From: Acetobacteraceae bacterium H6797
GTDB lineage: Bacteria; Pseudomonadota; Alphaproteobacteria; Acetobacterales; Acetobacteraceae
NCBI GenBank assembly: GCA_015223225.1
Contig: JADFCQ010000001.1
Location: 248,001 to 312,000, forward strand
Length of the DNA: 64,000 nucleotides
Direction of reading: 5' to 3'
Shown here: piece by piece, positions 27,348 through 36,519 of the stretch
Layout of the letters: every line of letters begins with the position of its first letter
Numbering within the stretch: position 1 is the stretch's first letter
Program-made: the position numbers and the translations under genes
Notes under the pieces: generated by a model
Told to the model about the DNA's origin: nothing
The model's database searches: none
The model's input: only the letters and a program-made list of their open reading frames with translations

Positions 27348-27383
27348 TGTGCGATTATCGCGCATTTGTGCGTTCTTCGCGCA
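27348..27383 (-). promoter_or_regulatory. Tandem palindromic operators upstream of pcaI
   Basis: Two 17-bp sites (27348-27364 and 27367-27383), TGTGCGATTATCGCGCA and TGTGCGTTCTTCGCGCA on the plus strand, are direct repeats of each other and imperfect palindromes, spaced 19 bp centre to centre. On the minus strand the nearer site contains GCGCGATAATCGCAC, matching 13 of 15 bases of the PcaR operator of Pseudomonas putida as I remember it (GTTCGATAATCGCAC). An IclR-family PcaR-type regulator is therefore likely; no such gene lies in the window. Confidence 0.6.
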
Positions 27384-27419
27384 ACTATCACTTGCCGCGC
27401 GCCCTTGGTCAAGCGCCGC

Positions 27420-28370
27420 TCAGGCCTGGCGGAGACGCTCCGCACCCGTTTTGACCGGAACGGGCTCGCTATCGGCCGGGGGCGGCGCATTCACACCGGC
27501 GGCGGCGCGTTGCTCGATCAGCTCCTTCCCGTTCGGCAAGGTGCCCGCGATCAGCACGCCAGCCAAGTCGCGCAGCGTGGTGATGCTTTGCTGAAGCTGC
27601 GTATCTGGCGGCGCGACGGCCTTGGCGACCACTGCCCAGAAGAAGCTTTCCACCAGATAGCTGGGCTTCACCGACCGCTTCTCGCCCTCCATCACCACCG
27701 CCCGCTTGGCGTAATGATTCGCGAGCCGAAGCATGCCGCTCCAGCTTCCATGCTGCGCCGATTTCCGCCACCAGGACAGGGCCTCGTCCATATTGGCCGG
27801 CCGTCCTTCGCCGGCCTCGGCCATATCCCCCATCATGGCCTCGGCGAGGCCGCTATTCTGGGCCACCGCCTTCTGCAGCCAGAATTCCGCTTCCTTGTAG
27901 GAGAGCGGAACGCCGACGCCCTTGCGATAGTAATTGGCGAGCGCGACCTGCGCCACGGCAACGCCTTTCTCAGCGCCCTGGCGGCAGAGGGCGACACCCC
28001 CCGCCTCATCCTTCGGCACGCCCCGCCCCGCGACCTGCATGACGCCCAACGAGCAAAGGGAAGTCGCCGCGCCAGCCGCAATGCCGCGTTGGAAAATCTC
28101 ATATGCCTGGGTGAAGTTCTGCTGGCGGCCAATACCGAGGTTGTAACAATCCCCCAGCAGGGTCAGCCCCTCCGTCTCGCCCAGATCGGCGGCGCGCTGG
28201 AAGTAATCGCAGGCCAGTTCAGGCGAGGCTGGCCTGCCTGCCGCGATCATGTAGCGCTGCCCTTCCTCCAGCATCGCCTTGGGCGAGAGGCTGGCATCCA
28301 GAGCCGGCTTCGCCGTCTGCGCACAGGCCAGAAGAGAGCATGACAACAGAAGAAGGAGCGGGAGGCGCAA
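27420..28370 (-). CDS. Sel1-like repeat lipoprotein
   Basis: A 316-residue protein with a lipoprotein signal (LLAC, lipid Cys16). At least five Sel1-like repeats run from about residue 35 to 230 (for example ACDYFQRAADLGETEGLTLLGDCYNLG and EAGGVALCRQGAEKGVAVAQVALANYY). Such helical repeats scaffold protein complexes in the cell envelope. The C-terminal 80 residues are outside the repeats and Pro-rich near the end. No partner is evident; neighbours are a permease and the pca operon. Confidence 0.85.
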   Translation of the reverse strand: MRLPLLLLLSCSLLACAQTAKPALDASLSPKAMLEEGQRYMIAAGRPASPELACDYFQRAADLGETEGLTLLGDCYNLGIGRQQNFTQAYEIFQRGIAAGAATSLCSLGVMQVAGRGVPKDEAGGVALCRQGAEKGVAVAQVALANYYRKGVGVPLSYKEAEFWLQKAVAQNSGLAEAMMGDMAEAGEGRPANMDEALSWWRKSAQHGSWSGMLRLANHYAKRAVVMEGEKRSVKPSYLVESFFWAVVAKAVAPPDTQLQQSITTLRDLAGVLIAGTLPNGKELIEQRAAAGVNAPPPADSEPVPVKTGAERLRQA

Positions 28371-28434
28371 GGTCGCGGCATTCCATGGTGGCTTCCCCGC
28401 AATCTCGCCCCTGCCCGCCTCCCATACAAGGCAT

Positions 28435-29919
28435 TCAGTCGCCGGCCTTGGCCTGCGCCCCTTCCGCGAAGGCTTCCTCAGGGCTCAGCACCAGCTTGTT
28501 CCGGCCGATCGCCGCGAAATAGGCGATGCCGACGGCGAACCAGATCGCCACCCCGATCACCCCCGCCCGATAGACCGGATCGGCCAGCTGGAAGCCGATG
28601 GTCACGACCGCGATGGCGATGGTGATCATCGCGCCCGGCACCCCGAAGGGGCTGAGGAAGGGGCGCGGCAGGCCCGGCTGGTTCCGCCGCAGCAGGATGA
28701 AGGAGAGCGCTTGCATGATGTAGGAAATCATCGCCCCGAAGACGGCCATGTTCAGCAGCGTGCCCGAGATGACGGCCGTGCCCGCCTCCTCGCCCATGCC
28801 GAACCAGATCACCAGCATGAGGCCGAGCGCGACCACGGAGCCGCCGATCATCGCCACATGCGGCGTCTGGTGCTTGGAATGGGTCACCGAGAGGCCGCGC
28901 GGGAAATAGCCGGCGCGGGAGAGCGAATAGATCTGCCGGCCCTTGGCGAAGATGATGGTGTGGAAGCTGGCCACCAGCCCGATCACCGCCACCAGCGAAA
29001 GGCCCTTGGCGATGCCGTCGCCATAGATAGCGCGGAAGCCGTCGAGCAGCGGCTCCGTGGAGGCGGCGAGCTTGAAGGCGCCCGGCGGCAAGCCCGCATT
29101 GAGCCAGAGGATCAGCGTCGCCGAGACCATCAGCGTCAGCATGCCCAGGATGATGCCCTTGGGCATGTCGCGCACTGGATCGACCGATTCTTCCGCCGCC
29201 AGCGGCAATTGCTCGATCGCGAGGAAAAGCCAGACGGCGAAAGGCAGCGCCGAAAGCGCGCCCATGATGCCGAAGGGCAGGAAGGGCCCGCCGCCGTTGG
29301 CCAGTTCCACCGGCGCGCCATCGGCGCCGATGCCGATATTGAAGGCCCAGCGGCCGAGATCGGAAACCGGCAGCGCCGAGACGAAGAAGGCGATGAGGCA
29401 GGCCAGCGCGGCGAGGGTAATGCCCACCGTCAGCCGGAAGGAGAGTTCCACCCCCAGCACATTCAGCCAGATGAAGAAGGCGTAGCAGAAAATCCAGAGC
29501 ACGGGCTGGAAGCTCGTCGGCGTGCCTAGGATCGCGCCCAGATAGGCGCCGATGAAGGAGACGATCACCGCGGGGGTGATGACATATTCGACGTTCTCGC
29601 AAAGCCCGGTGATGAAGCCGCCCCATGGCCCCATCGCCTTGCGCGCGAAGGAATAGGCGCCGCCGGTATGCGGCAAGGCGGGCGACATTTCGGCGATGCA
29701 GAAAACCAGGCCGAGATACATCACGGCGATGAGGATGGCCGCGATCAGCATCCCGCCCCAGCCGCCCGCGGCCAGGCCGAGATTCCAGCCCGAGAAATGC
29801 CCCGAGATCACCGCGCCCACGCCGAGGGCCCAGAGGGCGACGACCCCGGCATGGCGCCGGAGCCCTCGCTTCTCGAAATACCCTTCCTCGACACTCTCGT
29901 AGCGCACGCCCTTCGCCAT
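28435..29919 (-). CDS. APC-family permease, ethanolamine permease type
   Basis: A 494-residue transporter with about twelve membrane helices. GVGAVISGHFSGWNLGLAAGGWGG in helix 1 and LPHTGGAYSFARKAMGPWGGFITGLCENVEY are characteristic of the ethanolamine permease branch of the amino acid-polyamine-organocation superfamily. No eutBC or other ethanolamine genes are adjacent, so the substrate is inferred. A 15-bp palindrome lies just upstream of the start. Confidence 0.82.
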   Translation of the reverse strand: MAKGVRYESVEEGYFEKRGLRRHAGVVALWALGVGAVISGHFSGWNLGLAAGGWGGMLIAAILIAVMYLGLVFCIAEMSPALPHTGGAYSFARKAMGPWGGFITGLCENVEYVITPAVIVSFIGAYLGAILGTPTSFQPVLWIFCYAFFIWLNVLGVELSFRLTVGITLAALACLIAFFVSALPVSDLGRWAFNIGIGADGAPVELANGGGPFLPFGIMGALSALPFAVWLFLAIEQLPLAAEESVDPVRDMPKGIILGMLTLMVSATLILWLNAGLPPGAFKLAASTEPLLDGFRAIYGDGIAKGLSLVAVIGLVASFHTIIFAKGRQIYSLSRAGYFPRGLSVTHSKHQTPHVAMIGGSVVALGLMLVIWFGMGEEAGTAVISGTLLNMAVFGAMISYIMQALSFILLRRNQPGLPRPFLSPFGVPGAMITIAIAVVTIGFQLADPVYRAGVIGVAIWFAVGIAYFAAIGRNKLVLSPEEAFAEGAQAKAGD

Positions 29920-29937
29920 CGAACCCCTCCGTCATCT

Positions 29938-29952
29938 GTTGTGCAGCGCAAC
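29938..29952 (-). promoter_or_regulatory. Palindrome upstream of the permease, candidate operator
   Basis: GTTGTGCAGCGCAAC is a 15-bp inverted repeat with one mismatched pair, 19 nt upstream of the permease ATG. It is well placed to be a repressor site; the regulator is unknown. Confidence 0.4.
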
Positions 29953-30018
29953 AATGAGGGTTTCGTTACGAGCAGCAACAGTTCTTTCAGCCCTGGTCGC
30001 CAGGACGTGAAAGCACGC

Positions 30019-31911
30019 TTAGCTGAGGCTCGCCACCGCCCGGCGCGATTGCGCGAGTTGAAGGGCATAGACCGCACCGAGCACAAGCACGACCACGGCC
30101 AGCCGCGTCACATCCGACCAGCCATGCCAGAAGGCCGCCGCCATCCCCGCGCCGCCGACCAGAAGGCGCAGCAGCGGGTTCAAGGGCGCCGCGAGATAGC
30201 CCGCATAGCCCGCCGCGATGGCTGTGAGCGCCGCGACCTGGATGGCGGTGGCCATGAAAATCGCCACCGGCCCGCCCTGGAACATGATCCCCGGGTCATA
30301 GATGAAGGCGAAGCCCACGGTGAAACCGGCGATGCCGAGGCGAGTCGCATGCAGGCTGGTGATGGTCGGGCTGGCTTTCGCGATGGCCGCCGCCGCGAAA
30401 GCCGCCGCCGCCACGGGGGGCGACACATCGGCCAGCACGGCGAAGTAGAAGATGAACATATGCGAGGCCAGCAGCCCCTGCCCCATGTCGATCAGCTGGG
30501 GCACGCCGATGGCCGCCGCGATAATGTAGCTCGGCGTCGTCGGCAGGCCCATGCCCAGGATCAGCACGGCCGCCGCCAGCAACACGAGCAGGATCGGCAG
30601 CGAACCACCGGCGAGTTGCTTGATGATGCCGCCGAAGGCCACGACCAGCCCGGTCTCGGTGAGTGCCGAGATGACGATGCCCGAGCCCGCGATGGCCACC
30701 GCCAGCGGCGCCATGGTGAGCCCGGCATTGGCGAAGCTCGCGAGGATGGTGCGCCAGGTCATGCGCGTGCGGGCGCGGAGCATGGCGAGCGCGACCATGG
30801 CCAGCGTGGCAGAGAAGGCGGCGAAATTGCCGCTCCATCGCTCCATCAGCAGATAGACCAGCGCCGCGATGGGGATCAGCAGGTGGCTATCGGCCAGCAC
30901 CTCGCGCCAGCGGGGGATATCCTCCTCCGCCATGCGGTTGATGCCGGCGCGCTTCGCTTCGAAATGCACCGCCATCAGGATGGCGAAATAATAGAGCACC
31001 GCGCCGATGGCCGCCGCGACCACGATCTCGCCATAGGGAATATTGGTGATCTCGGCCATGACGAAGGCCGCGGCCCCCATGACCGGCGGCATCAGCGCGC
31101 CACCCACCGAAGCCGCGCTCTCGATGCCGCCCGCGATGGAAGGCTTGAAACCGACGCGCTTCATCAGCGGGATGGTCGCCGCCCCCGTCGTGATGACATT
31201 GGAGACCGAGGAGCCGCTCATCGTGCCGAAAAGGCCCGAGGTGACGACGGCGACCTTGGCCGGTCCGCCCGAATAGCGCCCCGCGACGGCCGCGCCGAAA
31301 TTGCTGAATAGCCGCCCGGTGCCGGAGCCCCCCATGAAGGCGCCGAAGATGATGAAGACCGCGATGGTCGTCGCCACGATTCCGGTGAGCGGGCCATAGA
31401 CGCCGCCCGAGGTCGGCACGAGCCAGATGGCCTCCACGATCGCCTCGGGCTGGAAGACCTTGCTCTGGAACATGCCCGGCAGGTAGTGGCCCCAGACCAT
31501 ATAGGCGATCGAGATCACGATCATCCAGGCGAGGCCCGGCTCCACCGCGCGCCTGATGGCCTCGAGCAGCGTCAGCACGCAGATGATGCCCAGCACCAGC
31601 ATGGTCGGCGTGAAAGGGTCCACATATTCCATGCGGTCGGCGATGGCGGTCCAGTTCCACATCACCCAGGCATGGGGCGCGGCGGAGAGCACCGCCAGCG
31701 CCCAGTCAAGAAGGCTCGGCCGGTCCATCGGCGAACGCTTCGGGTTCGCCGGATAGAGAATGAAGAGGATCGGCGTGAAGATCAGCAGGTGAAAGCCACG
31801 CATCGGGATCGGCTCGGGAAAGCCGAAGCCGCCGAAATAGAGATGCACGGCCGCCGCCGCCGCCATCCACAAGGTACAGACCAGCTTCAGCCAGCCGGAT
31901 AGTTCACGCAT
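30019..31911 (-). CDS. TRAP transporter fused permease (DctQ-DctM)
   Basis: A 630-residue membrane protein joining a DctQ-like four-helix part to the large DctM-like channel, as is typical of TAXI-type TRAP systems. LFGTMSGSSVSNVITTGAATIPLMKRVGFKP is the conserved DctM signature, and GMGLPTTPSYIIAAAI repeats in the second half. It imports a carboxylate using an ion gradient. The start at 31911 (MRELSGW) is chosen over one three codons upstream. The TAXI receptor gene lies 127 nt upstream on the same strand. Confidence 0.9.
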   Translation of the reverse strand: MRELSGWLKLVCTLWMAAAAAVHLYFGGFGFPEPIPMRGFHLLIFTPILFILYPANPKRSPMDRPSLLDWALAVLSAAPHAWVMWNWTAIADRMEYVDPFTPTMLVLGIICVLTLLEAIRRAVEPGLAWMIVISIAYMVWGHYLPGMFQSKVFQPEAIVEAIWLVPTSGGVYGPLTGIVATTIAVFIIFGAFMGGSGTGRLFSNFGAAVAGRYSGGPAKVAVVTSGLFGTMSGSSVSNVITTGAATIPLMKRVGFKPSIAGGIESAASVGGALMPPVMGAAAFVMAEITNIPYGEIVVAAAIGAVLYYFAILMAVHFEAKRAGINRMAEEDIPRWREVLADSHLLIPIAALVYLLMERWSGNFAAFSATLAMVALAMLRARTRMTWRTILASFANAGLTMAPLAVAIAGSGIVISALTETGLVVAFGGIIKQLAGGSLPILLVLLAAAVLILGMGLPTTPSYIIAAAIGVPQLIDMGQGLLASHMFIFYFAVLADVSPPVAAAAFAAAAIAKASPTITSLHATRLGIAGFTVGFAFIYDPGIMFQGGPVAIFMATAIQVAALTAIAAGYAGYLAAPLNPLLRLLVGGAGMAAAFWHGWSDVTRLAVVVLVLGAVYALQLAQSRRAVASLS

Positions 31912-32038
31912 CGCGCCCAAGCCTTCGCATCACGGGAAAACGATCCGGCCCAGCAAGAATGGGGCCGTCCTCACGGGAGGCGGCGCGGGCACGCATCGAG
32001 CGCGCCGGGCCGCCAGCCCGCCCTGTCGCGGGGGCTGA

Positions 32039-33037
32039 TCAGGCCGGCATGAGGCCCGCTTCCTTGTAGGCCTTGGCCGCACCCGGGGCGAGCGGCACGC
32101 CGGGATACTTCCAGGAGACCGCAGGGTCCCAGGCCGCCATGGAGACGTGGATCGAGGCAAGGCGCTGGCCCTTGTTCTTGATCAGCGTCTTCATGATCTT
32201 GTAGGCGACGTCCTCCGGCACGCTCTCATTCAGCAGGATGACGCTGTCCATCGTCGTCACCGGCACATCGGCCTTCTGCAGCGTCGGATAGGTGCCGGCC
32301 GGGATGATGCCCTCGGCATAAGCATAGGTATCGATCAGGTGCTTGCGGATATCGGCCGGGAAATCCACGAGCTGGCCGCCGCGGCGGCCCTGGGCGATCT
32401 CGGTGAAGATCGCGGCCGGCTTGGCGAGCGCGGCATAAAGATAGTCCACCTGCCCGTCGGAGTAGGCGGCCGAGATATCGGCATAGGAGCCGGTGAGATA
32501 ACGGCCGCCATCGGCGCGGATCTTGTCCGGGCTGCTGCCGAGGAACTTCAGGATGCGCTGCAGCGTCATCTCATCGGTCGAGCTGCGCTGCGGCGCGCCG
32601 ATCTTGACGCCCTTGGTGGTCAGGATGGTGCGCATATCGGCAACCGGCGTGCCGTCGGCGCGGAGGAAATGGTGCTCGGTCGGCGAATAGCCGGTGCCAA
32701 GGCTCCGCAGCTTATCGTGCTTGGCGGTATAGGGCTCCTCGCCCCGGCCGGCGGAAGCGGTGAAGGCATCGATGCCCCAGCCCATCTGCGCCTGGCCGTT
32801 CTGAATGCGCGTCGGGTTCGCGAGGCCGCCGCCCGGCGTCACGCGGATGCGGATATCGGGGTTCTCCTCGGCGATGAGCGAGGAGAGGCCCGCCGCCATC
32901 GTGTACCACCCGCCACCGACCGAACCCGCCACCCATTCGAGCGTGGATTGCGCATGGGCCTTGCGGATCGCCGGCAGGGCGAGCGCGCCCGAGAGAGCAC
33001 CGAGCGAGAGCGCGCGGCGCGTGATGATGCTGTTCAT
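32039..33037 (-). CDS. TAXI-family TRAP solute-binding protein
   Basis: A 332-residue periplasmic receptor. A Tat-like signal (ITRRALSLGALSG) ends at AHA. The mature start WVAGSVGGGWYTMAAGLSSLI and RVTPGGGLANPTRIQNGQAQMGW are hallmarks of TAXI proteins. The ligand is not deducible; glutamate, 2-oxoglutarate and aromatic acids are known for relatives. The ATG at 33037 starts the signal peptide; the frame stays open upstream through the 105-bp repeats, which I do not treat as coding. Confidence 0.9.
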   Translation of the reverse strand: MNSIITRRALSLGALSGALALPAIRKAHAQSTLEWVAGSVGGGWYTMAAGLSSLIAEENPDIRIRVTPGGGLANPTRIQNGQAQMGWGIDAFTASAGRGEEPYTAKHDKLRSLGTGYSPTEHHFLRADGTPVADMRTILTTKGVKIGAPQRSSTDEMTLQRILKFLGSSPDKIRADGGRYLTGSYADISAAYSDGQVDYLYAALAKPAAIFTEIAQGRRGGQLVDFPADIRKHLIDTYAYAEGIIPAGTYPTLQKADVPVTTMDSVILLNESVPEDVAYKIMKTLIKNKGQRLASIHVSMAAWDPAVSWKYPGVPLAPGAAKAYKEAGLMPA

Positions 33038-33120
33038 TATTGTGAAGCCTCCAGAGTCAGAGGCCATCATCTTCAACGCGATCGGGCCATGCCGCAACCG
33101 CGTTGGTACGGGAGGGCAAT

Positions 33121-33331
33121 CTATTATCCTGCCCTCAAGCGCAGGGCGCGGCCTCCGCCGCTTGGCTTCCGCCGGACTGCCGGCGGCGCCGCTTCGGGCG
33201 CTCGGCGTGGCCTTGGGCCACGCCTCTATTATCCTGCCCTCAAACGCCGGGCGCGGCCTCCGGGCCGCTTGGCTTCCGCCGGACTGCCGGTGGCGCCCCT
33301 TCGGGCGCTCGGCGTGGCCTTGGGCCACGCC
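33121..33331. repeat. Tandem 105-bp intergenic repeat (two copies)
   Basis: Copies at 33121-33225 and 33226-33331 both begin CTATTATCCTGCCCTCAA and end in the palindrome GGCGTGGCC-TTG-GGCCACGCC (9-bp stem). They differ at several positions and by small indels. The repeat fills most of the 306-nt gap between mtnP and the TAXI gene (33038-33343), which otherwise shows nothing recognisable. It has no coding signs and resembles a REP/BIME-like dispersed element. Confidence 0.8.
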
Positions 33332-33343
33332 GCTTTGCCAGCC

Positions 33344-34231
33344 TCAGGCGCGGTTCAGCACGCGGCCGGCGACGGCGTCGAGCTTCTTCACCAGCGCCGG
33401 GTCACGCTTCTCGGGCGCCGTGACGATGGCCGTCTCCAGCGCGCGGTCGCAACCGGCGGGGCAGAGGCCGCGCGGCTGGCCGATGGCCGGCACCAGGGAC
33501 TTCACCAGCGCCTTCGCCTTGTCGGCATTGGCCAGCAGCACCTTCACCACGGCATCGACCGTCACATGGTCATGGTCCGGGTGCCAGCAGTCATAATCGG
33601 TGACCATGGCGACCGAGGCGTAGCAAAGCTCGGCCTCACGGGCGAGCTTGGCTTCCGGCATGTTCGTCATGCCGATCACCGAGCAGCCCCACTGGCGATA
33701 CAGCTCGCTCTCGGCCTTGGTCGAGAATTGCGGGCCTTCCATGACAAGGTAGGTGCCGCCCCGCGTGTAGCTCAGGCCCACTTCCTTGGCCGAGGCCTCG
33801 ATGGCATCGCCCAGGCGCGGGCAGGTCGGGTGTGCGACCGAGACATGCGCCACGCAGCCCGTCTCGAAGAAGGACTTCTCGCGCGCGAAGGTGCGGTCGA
33901 TGAACTGGTCGACGATCACGAAATGCCCCGGCGGCAGCTCCTCCTTGAGGGAGCCCACGGCGGAGAGCGAGATCACGTCCGTCACGCCCGCGCGCTTCAG
34001 GGCGTCGATATTGGCGCGGTAGTTCAGCGCCGAGGGCGGGCGCGGATGGCCGCGGCCGTGGCGGGGCAGGAAGACGCATTTCACCCCGGCCAGTCGGCCG
34101 AAAAGCAGCGCGTCGGATGGTGCCCCCCACGGCGTCTCGACCGTGCGCCACTCGCGCTCCTCGAGCCCGTCGATGTCATAGAGACCCGAGCCGCCGATCA
34201 GGCCGATGACGGGTTCGATGGTGTCGGTCAT
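33344..34231 (-). CDS. mtnP: S-methyl-5'-thioadenosine phosphorylase
   Basis: A 295-residue purine nucleoside phosphorylase-family enzyme that converts methylthioadenosine and phosphate to adenine and methylthioribose 1-phosphate. IGGSGLYDIDG, FLPRHGRGH, VMEGPQFSTKAESE and GMTNMPEAKLARE are all present, with the Met/Asn pattern of MTAP. The ATG at 34231 gives the standard N-terminus; 37 upstream codons in the frame are not used. The adenine can be salvaged by Apt. Confidence 0.95.
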   Translation of the reverse strand: MTDTIEPVIGLIGGSGLYDIDGLEEREWRTVETPWGAPSDALLFGRLAGVKCVFLPRHGRGHPRPPSALNYRANIDALKRAGVTDVISLSAVGSLKEELPPGHFVIVDQFIDRTFAREKSFFETGCVAHVSVAHPTCPRLGDAIEASAKEVGLSYTRGGTYLVMEGPQFSTKAESELYRQWGCSVIGMTNMPEAKLAREAELCYASVAMVTDYDCWHPDHDHVTVDAVVKVLLANADKAKALVKSLVPAIGQPRGLCPAGCDRALETAIVTAPEKRDPALVKKLDAVAGRVLNRA

Positions 34232-34378
34232 GAGAATGTCACCCTCAGCAGAACGCAGGACGGCCGCCCGGAGGCGGCCGTGTGTCGCGCAGCTTATAGC
34301 AGCCCCTCCCCGCAAGGGTCGAGGCATAGCTCCCCCTCCCAAATCAGGGGGATTTCAAGGGGGCCAGCAGTCCCCCTT

Positions 34379-34426
34379 GCCGGCCGCGACGGTAGGGTTG
34401 GCGTCGCGGCTACCGTCGCGGCCGGC
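34379..34426 (-). terminator. Strong hairpin downstream of petC
   Basis: A perfect 17-bp stem (34379-34395 with 34410-34426) and 14-nt loop begin 6 nt after the petC stop on the minus strand. A second hairpin (CAAGGGGG / CCCCCTTG, 34357-34380) follows. Neither has a T tract, so they may act as 3' stabilisers of the bc1 mRNA or with Rho. Confidence 0.6.
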
Positions 34427-34431
34427 CAATA

Positions 34432-35205
34432 TCAATGCACGTCGCTCCAGACCTTGCGCTTCACGGCATAGACGAGGCCGCCCAGGATGGTCAGGAAGAT
34501 GATGATACGCACGCCCATGGCGCGGCGCTTCTCGAGTTCCGGCTCGGCGGCCCAGGCCAGGAAGGCCGAGACGTCATGCGCCATCTGCTGGACGGTGGCC
34601 TTGGTGCCATCCGCATATTCCACCTGGCCCTCGCTGTTCAGCGGCGGCGCCATGGCAATCTGATGGCCGGGGAAGTAGCGGTTGTAATTCATCCCCTGCA
34701 TGACGGTGACGCCCTCGGGCGGATCGCCATAGCCGGTCAGCAGCGCATAAACGTAAGGCGCACCGCCTTCCCGCGCCTTGACCATCAGCGAGAGATCCGG
34801 CGGCAGGGCGCCGTTATTGGCCGCCCGCGCCGCCTGTGGGTTGGGGAATGGCGAGCGGAAGCGGTCCGAGGCGCGGCCGGGGCGCTCAAAGGGCTGGCCC
34901 TCGTCATTCGGCCCGTCCTGCACCGTGACAGAGGCCGCGATGGCTTCGACCTGGGCGGGGGTGAGGCCGATCTCGGTCAGGTTGCGATAATAGAGCAGAT
35001 GCGCCGAGTGGCAGGCCGAGCAGACGTCCTTATAGACTTGGAAGCCGCGCTGCAGCTCGGCCCGGTCGAAGGTGCCGAAGGGGCCGGAGAAGGAGAATTT
35101 CACCTCCGGCAGCTTGATCTCGGCCTCCGCCGCCGGGGCGAGGCGCGGCGCGAGGGCCAGGGTGGCGGCCAGCAGGGTGGCACCGAGAGAGAGGCTGCGC
35201 ATCAC
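34432..35205 (-). CDS. petC: Cytochrome c1 of the bc1 complex
   Basis: A 257-residue periplasm-facing cytochrome with a Sec signal (to about residue 26). Haem c is bound by CSACH at residues 62-66 and the sixth ligand is Met185 in AMAPPL. One C-terminal anchor helix spans about 230-248. It passes electrons from the Rieske centre to soluble cytochrome c. It overlaps the petB stop by 4 nt. Confidence 0.96.
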   Translation of the reverse strand: MMRSLSLGATLLAATLALAPRLAPAAEAEIKLPEVKFSFSGPFGTFDRAELQRGFQVYKDVCSACHSAHLLYYRNLTEIGLTPAQVEAIAASVTVQDGPNDEGQPFERPGRASDRFRSPFPNPQAARAANNGALPPDLSLMVKAREGGAPYVYALLTGYGDPPEGVTVMQGMNYNRYFPGHQIAMAPPLNSEGQVEYADGTKATVQQMAHDVSAFLAWAAEPELEKRRAMGVRIIIFLTILGGLVYAVKRKVWSDVH

Positions 35206-36464
35206 GCTTTCTCCTTCGCGGCGGCGGCAAGGGGCAATCGCCCTCCCCCCAGGACAGCCTTGGATATGCTTTCCGGCAGCGGCAAGGGTCTCTCGAACTT
35301 GCCCAGCAGCGGCAGGATCACGAGGAAATAGGCGAAGTAATAGCTGGCCGCGATGCGCGCGACGGTCACGTAGACACCCTCGGCCGGCTTCCCGCCCGCC
35401 CAGAGCAGCACCGCGAAGGCGACCGTCCAGATCAGGAAGGCGATGCGCGCCATCGGCCGGAAGCGCATGGAGCGCACCGGCGAGCTATCGAGCCAGGGCA
35501 GCACGAAAAGCACCGCGATGGCGCCAAACATCAGCAGCACGCCGCCCAGCTTGTTCGGCACCGCGCGCAGGATCGCGTAGAAGGGCAGGAAGTACCATTC
35601 CGGCACGATATGCGCGGGCGTGGAGAGCGGATTGGCCGGGATGTAATTGTCCGGATGGCCGAGATAGTTCGGCGCGAAGAAGACCAGCACCGCGAAGACG
35701 ATGCAGTAGACCACGATGCCGACGCTATCCTTCATCGTGTAATAGGGGTGGAAGGGCAGCGTGTCCTGCGGGCCCTTGGGCTCGATGCCCAGCGGGTTGT
35801 TGGAGCCCGTGATATGCAGCGCGACGATATGCAGGAAGACCACGCCGACGATCACGAAGGGCAGCAGGTAATGCAGGCTGAAGAAGCGGTTCAGCGTCGG
35901 GTTGTCGACCGAGAAGCCACCCCATAGCCAGGTCACGATCGGGTCGCCCACGATGGGGAAGGCGCTGAAGAGGTTCGTGATGACGGTCGCGCCCCAGAAG
36001 GACATCTGGCCCCAGGGCAGCACGTAGCCCATGAAGGCGGTGGCCATCATCAGCAGGAAGATCACGACGCCCAATATCCAGAGCAGCTCGCGCGGCGTCT
36101 TGTAGGAGCCGTAGAACATCCCGCGCCAGATGTGGATATAGACCACGATGAAGAACATGCTGGCGCCGTTCATATGGATGTAGCGGATCAGCCAGCCGTA
36201 GTTCACGTCCCGCATGAGGCGCTCGACGCTGTCGAAGGCCATCGAGGTATGGGGCGTGTAGTTCATCACCAGGAAGATGCCGGTGAGGATCATCACCAGC
36301 AGGTTGATCATCGCCAGCGCGCCGAAATTCCAGAAGTAGTTGAAATTTCGCGGCGTGGGAAAGCTGCCGTATTCCTTCTGCAGCATGGTGAAGACGGGCA
36401 TGCGCTGGTCGACCCAACGGATGACCGGGTTCTTGATGTCGCTTTGGTGCAGGCCAGACGCCAT
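35202..36464 (-). CDS. petB: Cytochrome b of the bc1 complex
   Basis: A 420-residue protein with eight membrane helices. Haem ligands are His97 and His111 in helix B, and His198 and His212 in helix D. The quinol-oxidation motif PEWY is at residues 288-291. The ATG at 36464 ([13 protein letters not shown]) matches family starts; 66 upstream codons in the frame overlap petA and are not used. Middle gene of petA-petB-petC. Confidence 0.97.
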   Translation of the reverse strand: MASGLHQSDIKNPVIRWVDQRMPVFTMLQKEYGSFPTPRNFNYFWNFGALAMINLLVMILTGIFLVMNYTPHTSMAFDSVERLMRDVNYGWLIRYIHMNGASMFFIVVYIHIWRGMFYGSYKTPRELLWILGVVIFLLMMATAFMGYVLPWGQMSFWGATVITNLFSAFPIVGDPIVTWLWGGFSVDNPTLNRFFSLHYLLPFVIVGVVFLHIVALHITGSNNPLGIEPKGPQDTLPFHPYYTMKDSVGIVVYCIVFAVLVFFAPNYLGHPDNYIPANPLSTPAHIVPEWYFLPFYAILRAVPNKLGGVLLMFGAIAVLFVLPWLDSSPVRSMRFRPMARIAFLIWTVAFAVLLWAGGKPAEGVYVTVARIAASYYFAYFLVILPLLGKFERPLPLPESISKAVLGGGRLPLAAAAKEKA

Positions 36465-36519
36465 GTCTCGGTTCCTCTCCTCGCGGGGCCAGGGGCGCGC
36501 CTCCCGGCGCGCGCGCCGT

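Noticed and set aside
33038..33328. N-terminal extension of the TAXI receptor through the 105-bp repeats
   Set aside because: The signal peptide starts at 33037; the extension is a repeated Arg/Ala/Pro-rich peptide encoded by non-coding repeats and would block export.
32147..34471. 774-codon open frame on the plus strand across the TAXI gene, the repeats and mtnP
   Set aside because: Runs through a non-coding repeat and opposite two clear genes; composition is typical of a shadow frame.
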